A DNA stretch of 64,000 nt from Gracilimonas sp017641085 (lineage in GTDB: Bacteria > Bacteroidota > Rhodothermia > Balneolales > Balneolaceae), in assembly GCF_046115515.1 (NCBI RefSeq), contig NZ_CP175953.1; one strand, given 5' to 3'. The number at the start of each line of letters is the position of its first letter. Positions within the stretch are counted from its first letter, which is position 1. Below the pieces are notes generated by a model. The model worked only from the letters and a program-made list of their open reading frames with translations. It did not search any database and was not told the origin of the DNA. Shown in pieces: positions 24,552-32,115 of the stretch. The translations under genes were made by a program, and so were the position numbers.

Positions 24552-25559
24552 ATGTTTAGGGTACCATTTTATATTTTATCGGCACTGTTAATGTTTGCAG
24601 CTTCAGGTTGTGTGGAAGTAGATATGGGAAAAGAGGCAACAACTCAGGCTCCTGAAGTTGATTTTGAGCTTACATCCGATCAAACACATAACCGCTGGAG
24701 CAGCGCCATTGAACCGGTGTTGACGGTTCCATCAGGTTCAGTCATAAAAGTTGGAACTGAAGAGGCTTCTGATCAACAACTGGATGTAAATTCTACCTTA
24801 GAAGATTTAGCCAATCTGAGTTTTGATCCCATCCATCCGTTAACCGGCCCCGTTTATGTGGAAAATGCCGAGCCCGGAGACGTACTTAAAGTAACGCTTC
24901 ACAAAATTGAGATGGGCGATTGGGGCTGGACCGCCATCGTGCCCGGTTTTGGATTTTTGGCTGATGAATTCACTGAGCCCTACCTGAAAACGTTTGAGCT
25001 GGGTAAAGATAAAAAGACAGCGAAATTTTCTGAGAATATTGAGATCCCACTAAAGCCGTTTCCGGGTGTGATGGGAGTTGCTCCTGATACCGAAGAAATG
25101 CTTTCGACCATTCCACCCAGGGAAAATGGTGGGAATATGGATGACCCAAACATCACCGAAGGTTCCGTGGTTTATTTCCCGGTGTTAGTGGAAGGGGCCT
25201 TATTCTCAATAGGAGATACCCATGCCGCCCAGGGACACGGGGAAGTATGTGGTACTGCTATAGAAGCACCCATGAATATTATTTATGAAGTGGAAGTGAT
25301 TAAAGGTGGAAGGTCAATCAGTGAGCCGCAATATGAGACAGACGACTATTACGCGGTTACTGCTTTTGCAACCACCATTGATGAGGCGGCCAAGAAAGCC
25401 ACCCGATATATGATTGATTTCTTAGAGGAAGAGAAAGGAATGGATCGACAGGATGCATATGCGCTATGTTCGCTGGCCGGAGACCTGAAAATAGCTGAAG
25501 TGGTGGATGTGCCTCATATGTTGGTTTCCATGCATATCCCTAAGAGTATTTTTAAGTAA
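24552..25559 (+). CDS. Acetamidase/formamidase family lipoprotein
   Basis: This 335-aa protein has a lipoprotein signal, with lipobox ASGC ending at residue 20. The mature domain matches the FmdA/AmdA fold: NPLTGPVYVENAEPGD-like segment (here HPLTGPVYVENAEPGDVL), GDWGWT, GGNMD near residue 195, YFPVLVEGALFSIGDTHAAQG and GEVCGTAIE. These enzymes hydrolyse formamide or short amides; export as a lipoprotein points to a periplasmic amidase. The next gene, a secreted peptidase, starts 33 bases downstream and is probably co-transcribed. Confidence 0.85.
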   Translation: MFRVPFYILSALLMFAASGCVEVDMGKEATTQAPEVDFELTSDQTHNRWSSAIEPVLTVPSGSVIKVGTEEASDQQLDVNSTLEDLANLSFDPIHPLTGPVYVENAEPGDVLKVTLHKIEMGDWGWTAIVPGFGFLADEFTEPYLKTFELGKDKKTAKFSENIEIPLKPFPGVMGVAPDTEEMLSTIPPRENGGNMDDPNITEGSVVYFPVLVEGALFSIGDTHAAQGHGEVCGTAIEAPMNIIYEVEVIKGGRSISEPQYETDDYYAVTAFATTIDEAAKKATRYMIDFLEEEKGMDRQDAYALCSLAGDLKIAEVVDVPHMLVSMHIPKSIFK

Positions 25560-25592
25560 AACAAACAGACACTCAACATAAAACTCAAAATT

Positions 25593-26489
25593 TTGAAGAA
25601 GAAATCACTGCTTTTATTAGCTGCATTATTAGTAATCAGCCTGGGCTGTACCACTCAGCAGCAGCAAGTAACGTTAGATACTGAACAGCTTATTGAAGAT
25701 CTTCGGGTGATTTCTTCCGATGAGATGGAAGGGCGGCGTGCAGGAACGGAAGGCAACCGTAAAGCCCGGGAGTATCTGCTGCAACGATTTGAAGAAGATG
25801 GAGCTCAGCCATTTCAGAATTCCTTTACCCATGAGTTCACCTTTACTAATAGAAGCGGCGAGGAGATGACCGGTGTGAACGTAATTGGCCAAATCAAAGG
25901 AAAGACGGATTCAGTGATGGTGATTACCGCTCATTATGATCACCTCGGTATTCGTGACAGCCTGATCTATAACGGAGCGGATGACGACGCTTCGGGCACT
26001 GCAGCTCTGCTGGCTTACATCGACTATTTTAGCCAGACTCAACCCAATCATACCCTGGTGTTTGCCGCTTTCGATGCCGAAGAGATGGGCTTACAGGGGG
26101 CACGAGCTTTTGTAGAAGATTCTGTTTTCCTTGAAAAAGTGAAACTGAACATCAACCTGGATATGATTGCGCAAAATGATTCAAATGAGATCTATGCGGT
26201 TGGTACTTTTCATTATCCGGAACTGAAACCAGTATTAGAAAATGTAGAAACCGGTGAAATCAATTTACTATTTGGCCACGATAACCCTGACAGCGGGCTA
26301 GATGACTGGACCTATGCATCAGATCACGGGCCATTTCACCAAAAAGGGGTTCCGTTTGTGTACTTCGGGGTGGCAGATCATGAACACTATCATCGCCATA
26401 CGGATGACTTCGAAACCATTCCTCAGGAGTTTTATAAAGGAACCGTTCGAATGATACGAAATGCCATTGTAGCTTTTGATGAGCAGTAG
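25593..26489 (+). CDS. Secreted M28-family metallopeptidase
   Basis: This 298-aa lipoprotein starts at TTG 25593 and has a lipobox (ISLGC) near residue 19. The di-zinc aminopeptidase core is intact: TAHYDHLG, NGADDDASGTAALL (bridging Asp), FDAEEMGLQGA (catalytic Glu pair), NLDMIAQND, and a final metal His in DHEHYHRHTDD. It probably trims peptides in the periplasm or outside. It is next to an amidohydrolase-type lipoprotein, which suggests scavenging of nitrogen. The start could also be the second codon region, but the TTG gives a proper basic n-region (MKKK). Confidence 0.9.
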   Translation: MKKKSLLLLAALLVISLGCTTQQQQVTLDTEQLIEDLRVISSDEMEGRRAGTEGNRKAREYLLQRFEEDGAQPFQNSFTHEFTFTNRSGEEMTGVNVIGQIKGKTDSVMVITAHYDHLGIRDSLIYNGADDDASGTAALLAYIDYFSQTQPNHTLVFAAFDAEEMGLQGARAFVEDSVFLEKVKLNINLDMIAQNDSNEIYAVGTFHYPELKPVLENVETGEINLLFGHDNPDSGLDDWTYASDHGPFHQKGVPFVYFGVADHEHYHRHTDDFETIPQEFYKGTVRMIRNAIVAFDEQ

Positions 26490-26563
26490 GTGGAATAGGA
26501 AATAGGTTGAGGAGGACGGTGGCTCTCGCTACAAATACCCGCCGATGTAACATGTGGATTAAC

Positions 26564-26983
26564 TTATTCTTCAGTCAGGAACCTTGTCACAAACTCCTCC
26601 GGAGTGTAAACGGGAAGTTTGGATGCTTTGTAATCCCGTTTATTACGGGTAATGATCGCATCACACTTATTATCTAATGCGCAGAAATGATGGAGGGCAT
26701 CTTCAAAATCTTTCCATTTAGCCTGCAATGAATAAGTGAAAACCTCTTGGTCTATGGTTCCAATACTCACGGTTTGGGCCAAACCCTCGAGCACTTCGTA
26801 AGCTGCCTGTCTGTCTATTTGATGAGCAATTATATAGAAGATCGTATCGGGTACATGGGCGGCAATTATACCTTCAATCTGACCTGTTTCAGAAGCGGAT
26901 AAAATTCTGAGAGCCGATTCATTATTTGAGCGCAATAATGCAGCATCAAGGCAAACATTGGTGTCCAATAAATAGCGGGACAT
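26564..26983 (-). CDS. PIN-domain toxin (VapC-like)
   Basis: This 139-aa putative RNase toxin has the N-terminal DTNVCLDAAL with the first catalytic Asp, an acidic cluster in the middle (WKDFEDALHHF) and AIITRNKRDYKAS with the last Asp upstream (DNKCDAI), which form the four-acid PIN active site. Its start codon shares a base with the stop of the antitoxin gene, a normal toxin-antitoxin arrangement in which the antitoxin is translated first. Confidence 0.88.
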   Translation of the reverse strand: MSRYLLDTNVCLDAALLRSNNESALRILSASETGQIEGIIAAHVPDTIFYIIAHQIDRQAAYEVLEGLAQTVSIGTIDQEVFTYSLQAKWKDFEDALHHFCALDNKCDAIITRNKRDYKASKLPVYTPEEFVTRFLTEE

Positions 26984-27243
26984 CAGAACCTTTTCATTTT
27001 ACTTTGAAGGGCTCTTCCTTTTAACGACTTGTAATCGTAACTATTCACTTTTTTATTATTAGGAACTGCTTTGGAAATTTGTTCTGTAGCTGATTCTTTT
27101 GGAGGGTTCCAATAGTCCTCTTTAGATAATTCAATGATAAAATCTTCGAACAGTCCGGATACACTTTTGCCGCTCTTACCTGCAATACGCTTGGCTTTGG
27201 CCTTTACAGACTTTTCAATTGAAAGAGTTAGTTTTTCCTTCAT
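26983..27243 (-). CDS. Ribbon-helix-helix antitoxin partner of PIN toxin
   Basis: This 86-aa protein is read from the ATG at 27243 (MKEKLTLSIEK). A longer frame extends upstream but would run into the operator, so I take the internal ATG. The N-terminus is a beta strand plus two helices, as in DUF6364/RHH antitoxins (LTLSIEKSVKAKAKRIA), for DNA binding; the disordered C-terminus (NSYDYKSLKGRA) would wrap the toxin. It is probably autoregulated through the two ATACGTAT sites just upstream. Confidence 0.8.
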   Translation of the reverse strand: MKEKLTLSIEKSVKAKAKRIAGKSGKSVSGLFEDFIIELSKEDYWNPPKESATEQISKAVPNNKKVNSYDYKSLKGRALQSKMKRF

Positions 27244-27259
27244 GGTGTGTGAAATTATG

Positions 27260-27289
27260 ATACGTATTGAATATATATTAAATACGTAT
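27260..27289. promoter_or_regulatory. Double ATACGTAT operator of the toxin-antitoxin operon
   Basis: The 8-bp palindrome ATACGTAT occurs twice (27260-27267 and 27282-27289), 22 bp apart, that is two helical turns. The pair also forms a larger inverted repeat ATACGTATT/AATACGTAT. It lies 17-46 bases before the antitoxin ATG, where an RHH repressor would bind both copies cooperatively. Confidence 0.75.
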
Positions 27290-27358
27290 TCTTGCAAACA
27301 AAATTGTTCGCCCTTGCTATGTAGCAGTGGATAGGGAAATAGAATTCAAGAGCATAAA

Positions 27359-27386
27359 AAAAGCCTCACCATTTGGTGAGGCTTTT
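27359..27386 (-). terminator. Terminator of the DUF1508-like gene
   Basis: A 12-bp stem AAAAGCCTCACC (27359-27370) / GGTGAGGCTTTT (27375-27386) with a 4-base loop has an A-tract on its left, giving a T-run on the minus strand. Confidence 0.85.
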
Positions 27387-27408
27387 AAAGTTCTACAAAA
27401 AAGTTGTT

Positions 27409-27579
27409 CTAAAACTTCCGCAGGTAACTGGTGCATTCGTTGCAATCTTTACCATCTTTGCGGGCGTCTTCTTCTTTTTCAAAACCTTGACTTGAAAAGG
27501 CCTCAATATCTCCGCTTTTGGAGACTCGTCTCCATCTCCATTCGCCTTTAACGTCTTGGTATAACTCGCATTTAGCCAT
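27409..27579 (-). CDS. Small DUF1508/YegP-like protein (56 aa)
   Basis: This short gene begins at ATG 27579. The product reads MAKCELYQD, then GEWRWRRVSKSGDIEAFSSQ, which matches the single YegP-type repeat (xxGxWRWRxxxxxGxIxxxSxG); it ends in a CNEC pair near the C-terminus. The family is widespread and of unclear role; some members are linked to stress. The start is preceded by an A/T-rich upstream region, and a strong terminator follows the stop. It is too short for most gene finders. Confidence 0.75.
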   Translation of the reverse strand: MAKCELYQDVKGEWRWRRVSKSGDIEAFSSQGFEKEEDARKDGKDCNECTSYLRKF

Positions 27580-27684
27580 AGGTAAGTATCTGATTTATTG
27601 GTAATTAACTATCTCCAAGTATAGCCAAAATGCTGCTTTTAAGCAATTCTGAGCGGTTTAGGAATGAAAAATTCAAAATGTAGA

Positions 27685-27720
27685 ATTAAAAATTACCTGA
27701 ACTCAGGAGTAATTTTTAAT
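27685..27720 (-). terminator. Probable terminator downstream of the OsmC gene
   Basis: A 12-bp perfect stem ATTAAAAATTAC (27685-27696) / GTAATTTTTAAT (27709-27720) has an inner CTGA/TCAG helix. It lies 20 bases after the stop on the minus strand and continues into T-rich sequence. The stem is A/T-rich, so efficiency is uncertain. Confidence 0.5.
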
Positions 27721-27740
27721 CTTTAATTTTTCATTTTTAA

Positions 27741-28157
27741 TTATTTGATTTCGTAGTCGTAGCTAATCTCGGAGCCTTTCTCCAGTGCTTTGGAAACCGA
27801 GCAGTATTTGGTGATGGACAAATCTAAGGCACGCTGAACTTTTTTGGGATCCAGATTCCCGGACAGGATAAAATGCAGGTGTATGGTTTTATACTCAGAA
27901 TAACCGGCATCCAGCTTTTGTTTGTCGGCATCCACTTCTACTTTAAGATCGGTGAGGTCTTGTTTTTGCTTTTCGAGGATCGATATTACATCAATAGCGC
28001 TGCACCCGCCAATACCGGCCAGCAACAATTGCATGGGGCTTAATCCGCCTTCGAGTCCGCCAATATTATTTTTGCCATCAATTCGGATTTTTCCATCAGT
28101 TTCGTTTTCTGCTTCCATGTGGAAGTCTTTGCCAAGCCAGGTTACATCAATTTTCAT
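27741..28157 (-). CDS. OsmC-family peroxiredoxin-like protein
   Basis: This 138-aa protein belongs to the OsmC/Ohr superfamily (YhfA-like branch), which reduces organic hydroperoxides or binds sulfur compounds. SPMQLLLAGIGGCSAIDVISIL places the first Cys at about residue 53 on the long helix; KYCSVSKALEKG carries the second Cys at about residue 116. Both redox cysteines are present. It is a single gene divergent from the his leader region and ends in a possible hairpin terminator. Confidence 0.9.
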   Translation of the reverse strand: MKIDVTWLGKDFHMEAENETDGKIRIDGKNNIGGLEGGLSPMQLLLAGIGGCSAIDVISILEKQKQDLTDLKVEVDADKQKLDAGYSEYKTIHLHFILSGNLDPKKVQRALDLSITKYCSVSKALEKGSEISYDYEIK

Positions 28158-28309
28158 AAATATCAGGTTAGTTAATTCACTTTGAAGGAAGGTAAAGAAA
28201 TGAAAGCTGTTGAACCACGGAAAGGATTACTAAAGCTGAGAGCCTTAACTGAACGAAATAAGTGATCAATCCAGTTTAATTATCAAATTATAAAGACGAA
28301 TAAAAACAG

Positions 28310-28341
28310 TTGACCCAATAACAAAGCTTTGCCTATATTTG
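28310..28341 (+). promoter_or_regulatory. Promoter of the histidine operon
   Basis: TTGACC (28310-28315) and TATATT (28334-28339) lie 18 bases apart. The same bases fit the Bacteroidota-type -33 TTG and -7 TAnnTTTG (TATATTTG, 28334-28341). Transcription would start near 28345-28348, virtually at the leader ATG. Confidence 0.7.
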
Positions 28342-28346
28342 AAGCA

Positions 28347-28433
28347 ATGAAAGACGCACTCCTACATATCCATCATCTTTCGCTCGATGTCCATCATGCC
28401 CATCGCGGACATCATCATATCCATGTGCATTAA
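28347..28433 (+). CDS. hisL: His operon leader peptide (28 aa, 11 histidines)
   Basis: A 28-codon frame, ATG 28347 to TAA 28431-28433, contains 11 CAT codons, including HH, HH and HHH runs (for example HIHH, VHHAHRGHHHIHVH). No function other than sensing charged tRNA-His is likely: ribosomes would stall when histidine is short and alter folding of the downstream RNA. The frame stops 59 bases before hisG. The predicted transcription start leaves almost no 5' leader, so translation may begin on a nearly leaderless mRNA. It is far below usual length cut-offs. Confidence 0.9.
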   Translation: MKDALLHIHHLSLDVHHAHRGHHHIHVH

Positions 28434-28446
28434 TTGCACCTTTTTT
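28386..28446 (+). promoter_or_regulatory. Attenuator region of the his operon
   Basis: Within and after the leader peptide are two hairpins: GATGTCC (28386-28392) / GGACATC (28407-28413), and GTGCA (28425-28429) / TGCAC (28435-28439) followed by C and six T (28441-28446). The second resembles a short intrinsic terminator. A ribosome stalled on His codons would disrupt or shift the first hairpin. The terminator stem is only 5 bp, so a longer alternative pairing may be involved. Confidence 0.65.
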
Positions 28447-28492
28447 GACCTTTTATCTACCTATTTTCTAATTCTTATTACTTACTAATTTC

Positions 28493-29374
28493 ATGAACAG
28501 AACAAAAGATTCTTCTACCTCTTTACGTATTGCTATTCAAAAAAGCGGTCGCCTGACTGATAAGACCATCGACTTACTGGAGGGCATCGGTATAGAGTTC
28601 GATAACTATAAGCGGAACCTGATTGTTAAAACCCGAAATTTTGATGTTGAGCTTTTATTGCTGCGCGATGATGACATCCCCGAGTATGTACAGGATGGTG
28701 TGTGCGATCTGGGTTTTGTGGGAGCCAACGAAACCCAGGAAACAGGCGCAGATGTAACCCCGATTCGGGATCTTCAATACGGGAAGTGCCGGCTTTCATT
28801 AGCAGCACCTAAAGACGGAGATATTCAGTCGCCACAGGATTTTGAAGGGAAGAAAGTAGCAACGAGCTATCCAAATTTGACCCGTCGTTTCTTCGAAGAA
28901 CGAGATATAAATATTCAGATTGTTGAAATATCCGGAGCTGTAGAAATAGCCCCTCAGCTTAAAGTAGCCGACGCCATTGTGGATCTGGTTTCCAGCGGAG
29001 GCACGCTGAAAGCAAACGGACTGGTTGAGCTGGATACCATTCTGCACTCACAAACCCAGCTCATCCGAACCAACAAAGAACTTTCACCCGGCAAAAAGGA
29101 GCTGATTGAACGGTTTTTAGTGAGGATGGACGGCTATCAAAAAGCTGCGAAAAGCCGCTACATTATGATGAATGCATCCACATCCAATGTGGAAAGGATT
29201 AAGGAAATTATTCCTTCCATGAAAAGCCCTACGGTGATGCCGTTGGCGGATAACGATATGGTAGCTATTCATACCGTGATTCCCCTGGATAAATTCTGGA
29301 CAGTGATGGAAGAACTAAAAGAAGCAGGCGCTTCGGATATCGTAATGCTGCCCATTGAAAGCATGATCCTGTAG
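28493..29374 (+). CDS. hisG: ATP phosphoribosyltransferase, long form
   Basis: This 293-aa enzyme catalyses the first step of histidine synthesis, joining PRPP and ATP. The N-terminal two-lobed catalytic domain has LRIAIQKSGRLTDKTIDLL and DLGFVGANETQETGAD. DAIVDLVSSGGTLKANGL is the PRPP-binding P-loop. The C-terminal 75 residues (from about 218) are the ACT-like regulatory domain of the long form, which binds histidine and makes HisZ unnecessary. First structural gene of the operon, downstream of the leader peptide. Confidence 0.97.
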   Translation: MNRTKDSSTSLRIAIQKSGRLTDKTIDLLEGIGIEFDNYKRNLIVKTRNFDVELLLLRDDDIPEYVQDGVCDLGFVGANETQETGADVTPIRDLQYGKCRLSLAAPKDGDIQSPQDFEGKKVATSYPNLTRRFFEERDINIQIVEISGAVEIAPQLKVADAIVDLVSSGGTLKANGLVELDTILHSQTQLIRTNKELSPGKKELIERFLVRMDGYQKAAKSRYIMMNASTSNVERIKEIIPSMKSPTVMPLADNDMVAIHTVIPLDKFWTVMEELKEAGASDIVMLPIESMIL

Positions 29375-29411
29375 AATATCGAACAAGGAACATTGAACAT
29401 TCAATATTGAA
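29374..29411. repeat. Dispersed hairpin repeat, copy 1
   Basis: The core GAACAAGGAACATTGAA (29381-29397) starts just after the hisG stop and is followed by TTCAATATTGAAG. The same 17-base core recurs at 38327. Such strings are common extragenic repeats in Bacteroidota-type genomes. The rest of the hisG-hisD gap (to 29601) shows no further structure I can support. Confidence 0.65.
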
Positions 29412-29601
29412 GGGTGATTTGATTCATAAAGTGCATTAGTCGAAAACATAGCCAGCTTTGCGAAGACTTTGCGTTCAAAAACGACTATGAGAATAAAGAA
29501 AAACATGTGTTATCAAGTCAGATACATGAACACTATTCCTTGTCCCATTACAGTTCGTTTCGTTACCTGGAGGCACTTACTTCAACTATAATAAAATTGA
29601 A

Positions 29602-30888
29602 ATGAGAACTTATAACTATAGAGATTTAAAACCGGCACAACTCACGGAGTTGCTGAAGCGACCGAAAATCGACTTTGCCTCTATTTTTAGTACGGTACAA
29701 CCTATCATTGAAGCAGTTGAAAACGATGGGGATGAAGCGGTCAGAAAGTTTACCCATAAGTTTGATGGGGTAGATTTGGATGAGGTCTGTTTCAACCCGA
29801 TGAAGCAGGAAGTATCGTTATCAAAAGAAGCAAAAGAGGCTATTGATACGGCATTCGACAATATTTATGCCTTCCATAAAGCGCAGGTTCCGGCTCCGTT
29901 AGAAATTGAAACCATGCCGGGCGTACGATGTATGAAGGTGGCGAGACCCATTGAACGGGTAGGATTTTATGTGCCGGGTGGAACGGCGGTATTACCATCA
30001 ACAGCTATGATGCTGACCATACCTGCTATGATTGCCGGCTGCTCAACAAAAGTGCTGGCAACTCCACCCGGAAAAGACGGTAGTATAGCTCCTGAAATTA
30101 TTTATATCGCACAAAAAGCCGGTGTGGAAACGATTTTGAAAGCCGGCGGAGCACAGGCGGTAGCAGCGATGGCTGTCGGTACGGAATCGGTCCCAAAAGT
30201 GGATAAGATATTCGGGCCGGGTAATCAGTATGTGACGGCAGCAAAAATGATTCTACAAAACTCGGAAGCTCAAATCAGTATTGATATGCCGGCCGGTCCT
30301 TCTGAAGTATTGGTTATAGCGGATGGGCAGGCAAACCCGGCTTATGTAGCCGCAGATCTGCTTTCGCAGGCCGAGCATGGCCAAGACAGCCAAGTTGTAC
30401 TGGTTGCCACGGCTGCTTTTGATCTGAAAAAACTGGAACAGCAATTGGAAGATCAGTTGCAGGAACTTCCACGAAAAGACATTGCCAAAGAAGCCCTCGA
30501 ACATAGCTTTATACTTAACGTAGAGGATCTGAATCAGGCCTTTGACTTCTCAAACGAATATGCTCCTGAACATTTAATTGTGAATGTGGAAGAAGCAGAA
30601 AGTTATATGGAAAAGATTACCAATGCCGGTTCTGTTTTTCTGGGGCAGTTGACGCCGGAAAGCGTAGGTGATTATGCATCGGGAACCAATCACACCCTGC
30701 CTACCTATGGGTATGCGCGGATGTACAGCGGGGTAAACCTCGCGGCCTTCCAAAAATCGGTAACCATGCAGGTACTGAGTGAAGAAGGGTTAAAAAATTT
30801 GGGTCCCACAGTGGAAAAACTCGCAGAATTGGAAGAGCTTCAGGCACATAAAAATGCTGTAAGCATCCGGTTAAAAGACATACAATAA
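29602..30888 (+). CDS. hisD: Histidinol dehydrogenase
   Basis: This 428-aa zinc enzyme oxidises histidinol to histidine in two NAD-dependent steps. Signature stretches are visible: ERVGFYVPGGTAVLPSTAMM, VDKIFGPGNQYVTAAK, DMPAGPSEVLVIAD, and QAEHGQDSQVVLVA with the metal-binding Gln and His. The catalytic Glu-His pair lies in NEYAPEHL, and the last metal His is in the C-terminal AHKNAVSIR. Length normal. It follows hisG after 227 bases, a gap that holds a dispersed repeat. Confidence 0.97.
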   Translation: MRTYNYRDLKPAQLTELLKRPKIDFASIFSTVQPIIEAVENDGDEAVRKFTHKFDGVDLDEVCFNPMKQEVSLSKEAKEAIDTAFDNIYAFHKAQVPAPLEIETMPGVRCMKVARPIERVGFYVPGGTAVLPSTAMMLTIPAMIAGCSTKVLATPPGKDGSIAPEIIYIAQKAGVETILKAGGAQAVAAMAVGTESVPKVDKIFGPGNQYVTAAKMILQNSEAQISIDMPAGPSEVLVIADGQANPAYVAADLLSQAEHGQDSQVVLVATAAFDLKKLEQQLEDQLQELPRKDIAKEALEHSFILNVEDLNQAFDFSNEYAPEHLIVNVEEAESYMEKITNAGSVFLGQLTPESVGDYASGTNHTLPTYGYARMYSGVNLAAFQKSVTMQVLSEEGLKNLGPTVEKLAELEELQAHKNAVSIRLKDIQ

Positions 30889-30903
30889 GTAAACCTAATT
30901 AGT

Positions 30904-30992
30904 GTCGTTTTGAGTGAAAGCGAAGAGGTATGCATGAAAATTGATGGTAACTATTTCAAGCAAAGATCCTTCGCAGGTATGCTCATGATGAC
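30904..30992. repeat. Degraded palindromic repeat between hisD and hisC
   Basis: The 89-base block begins GTCGTTTTGAG and ends CTCATGATGAC. The ends are imperfect inverted repeats of the GTCATxxTGAG type, which is a frequent form of extragenic hairpin element (compare the larger copy at 44617). It may be a decayed MITE-like element within the operon. Confidence 0.45.
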
Positions 30993-31003
30993 TTTTTAAG
31001 TAT

Positions 31004-32059
31004 ATGAGCAAAAAAATAAATATTGACGCCTTAGTACGGGAAAACATCCGAAACCTGAAGCCTTACCGAAGTGCACGGGACGACTTTGACCGGGGAATTT
31101 TGCTGGATGCCAACGAAAACAGTATGGGAGCTCCTTTTGAGGACGATTTGGAGCTAAACCGTTACCCGATGCCGTACCAGGAGGAGTTGCGGGAAAAAAT
31201 AGCTGCCTTCCGAGATGTTCATAAAGAAAATGTATTTGTAGGAGTAGGCAGTGATGAAGCCATTGATTTGTTGTTTCGGGTGTTTTGTATCCCCGGGAAA
31301 GACCGGGTGATTGTAAACCCGCCTACGTACGGAATGTATAAAGTATCGGCAAATATAAATGACGTTCAGGTGGATGAAGTGCTGCTGACCGAGGGATTTC
31401 AGCTTCAGCCGGAAAAGATTCTGGATGCGGTTCAGCCCGAAACAAAAATCATATTTATTTGTTCGCCCAACAACCCAACGGCAAACAGCATGAATATTTC
31501 GGATGTGGTGAGGGTGCTGGAAGGTTTTAACGGAATTGTGGTGGTAGATGAAGCCTATATCGACTTCAGCAGGCAGGGAAGTCTGGCCAATAACCTTAAT
31601 GATTTTCCAAATCTCGTAGTGTTGCAAACCATGTCTAAATCGTTTGGCTTGGCGGGAATCAGACTCGGAATTGCACTGGCCAACCCGGAGGTTATTTCAT
31701 ACATGATGAAGGTGAAGGCTCCCTACAATGTGAATAAACTGACCTCAAAAAAAGCAATACAGGCCTTTTCCAACCTGGAGAATATCACTACAAATATTAA
31801 GTCCATTTTGAAAGAAAGGGAACGGGTCATCAACAAGCTGATTAAGTATGAGGCCGTTGACTATGTGTACCCGACCGATGCGAACTTCATTCTCTTTAAG
31901 ATTAAAAATGCCATGGATGTTTATAAAAAAATGGCTGAAGAAGGGGTTATCATTCGATACCGGGGAAATGAACCTCATTGCGAAGACTGTCTGAGGCTGA
32001 CCATTGGAACTCAGGCAGAAAACGACCGGTTTTTCGAAGCCTTAGATAAGATTAAATAG
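31004..32059 (+). CDS. hisC: Histidinol-phosphate aminotransferase
   Basis: This 351-aa PLP enzyme converts imidazole-acetol phosphate to histidinol phosphate. Class I/II fold features are seen: LLDANENSMG and RYPMPYQEELR at the N-terminus, GVGSDEAIDLLFR, CSPNNPTANSM, VVVDEAYIDFS (PLP Asp), and TMSKSFGLAGIRLG with the PLP Lys. RLTIGTQAEN closes the active site. It is translated after a 115-base gap from hisD and 56 bases before hisB. Confidence 0.96.
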   Translation: MSKKINIDALVRENIRNLKPYRSARDDFDRGILLDANENSMGAPFEDDLELNRYPMPYQEELREKIAAFRDVHKENVFVGVGSDEAIDLLFRVFCIPGKDRVIVNPPTYGMYKVSANINDVQVDEVLLTEGFQLQPEKILDAVQPETKIIFICSPNNPTANSMNISDVVRVLEGFNGIVVVDEAYIDFSRQGSLANNLNDFPNLVVLQTMSKSFGLAGIRLGIALANPEVISYMMKVKAPYNVNKLTSKKAIQAFSNLENITTNIKSILKERERVINKLIKYEAVDYVYPTDANFILFKIKNAMDVYKKMAEEGVIIRYRGNEPHCEDCLRLTIGTQAENDRFFEALDKIK

Positions 32060-32115
32060 AAGCCGGATGATACCGGCATTCGGATTATTATAGATTCAGA
32101 TTAAAAATTGGACCC

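Noticed and set aside
27327..27551. Plus-strand frame of 74 aa
   Set aside because: It runs through a terminator hairpin and opposite the better supported DUF1508-like gene at 27409-27579.
29412..29601. Small RNA or second leader before hisD
   Set aside because: No hairpin with a T-run, no His-rich frame and no promoter that I can support.
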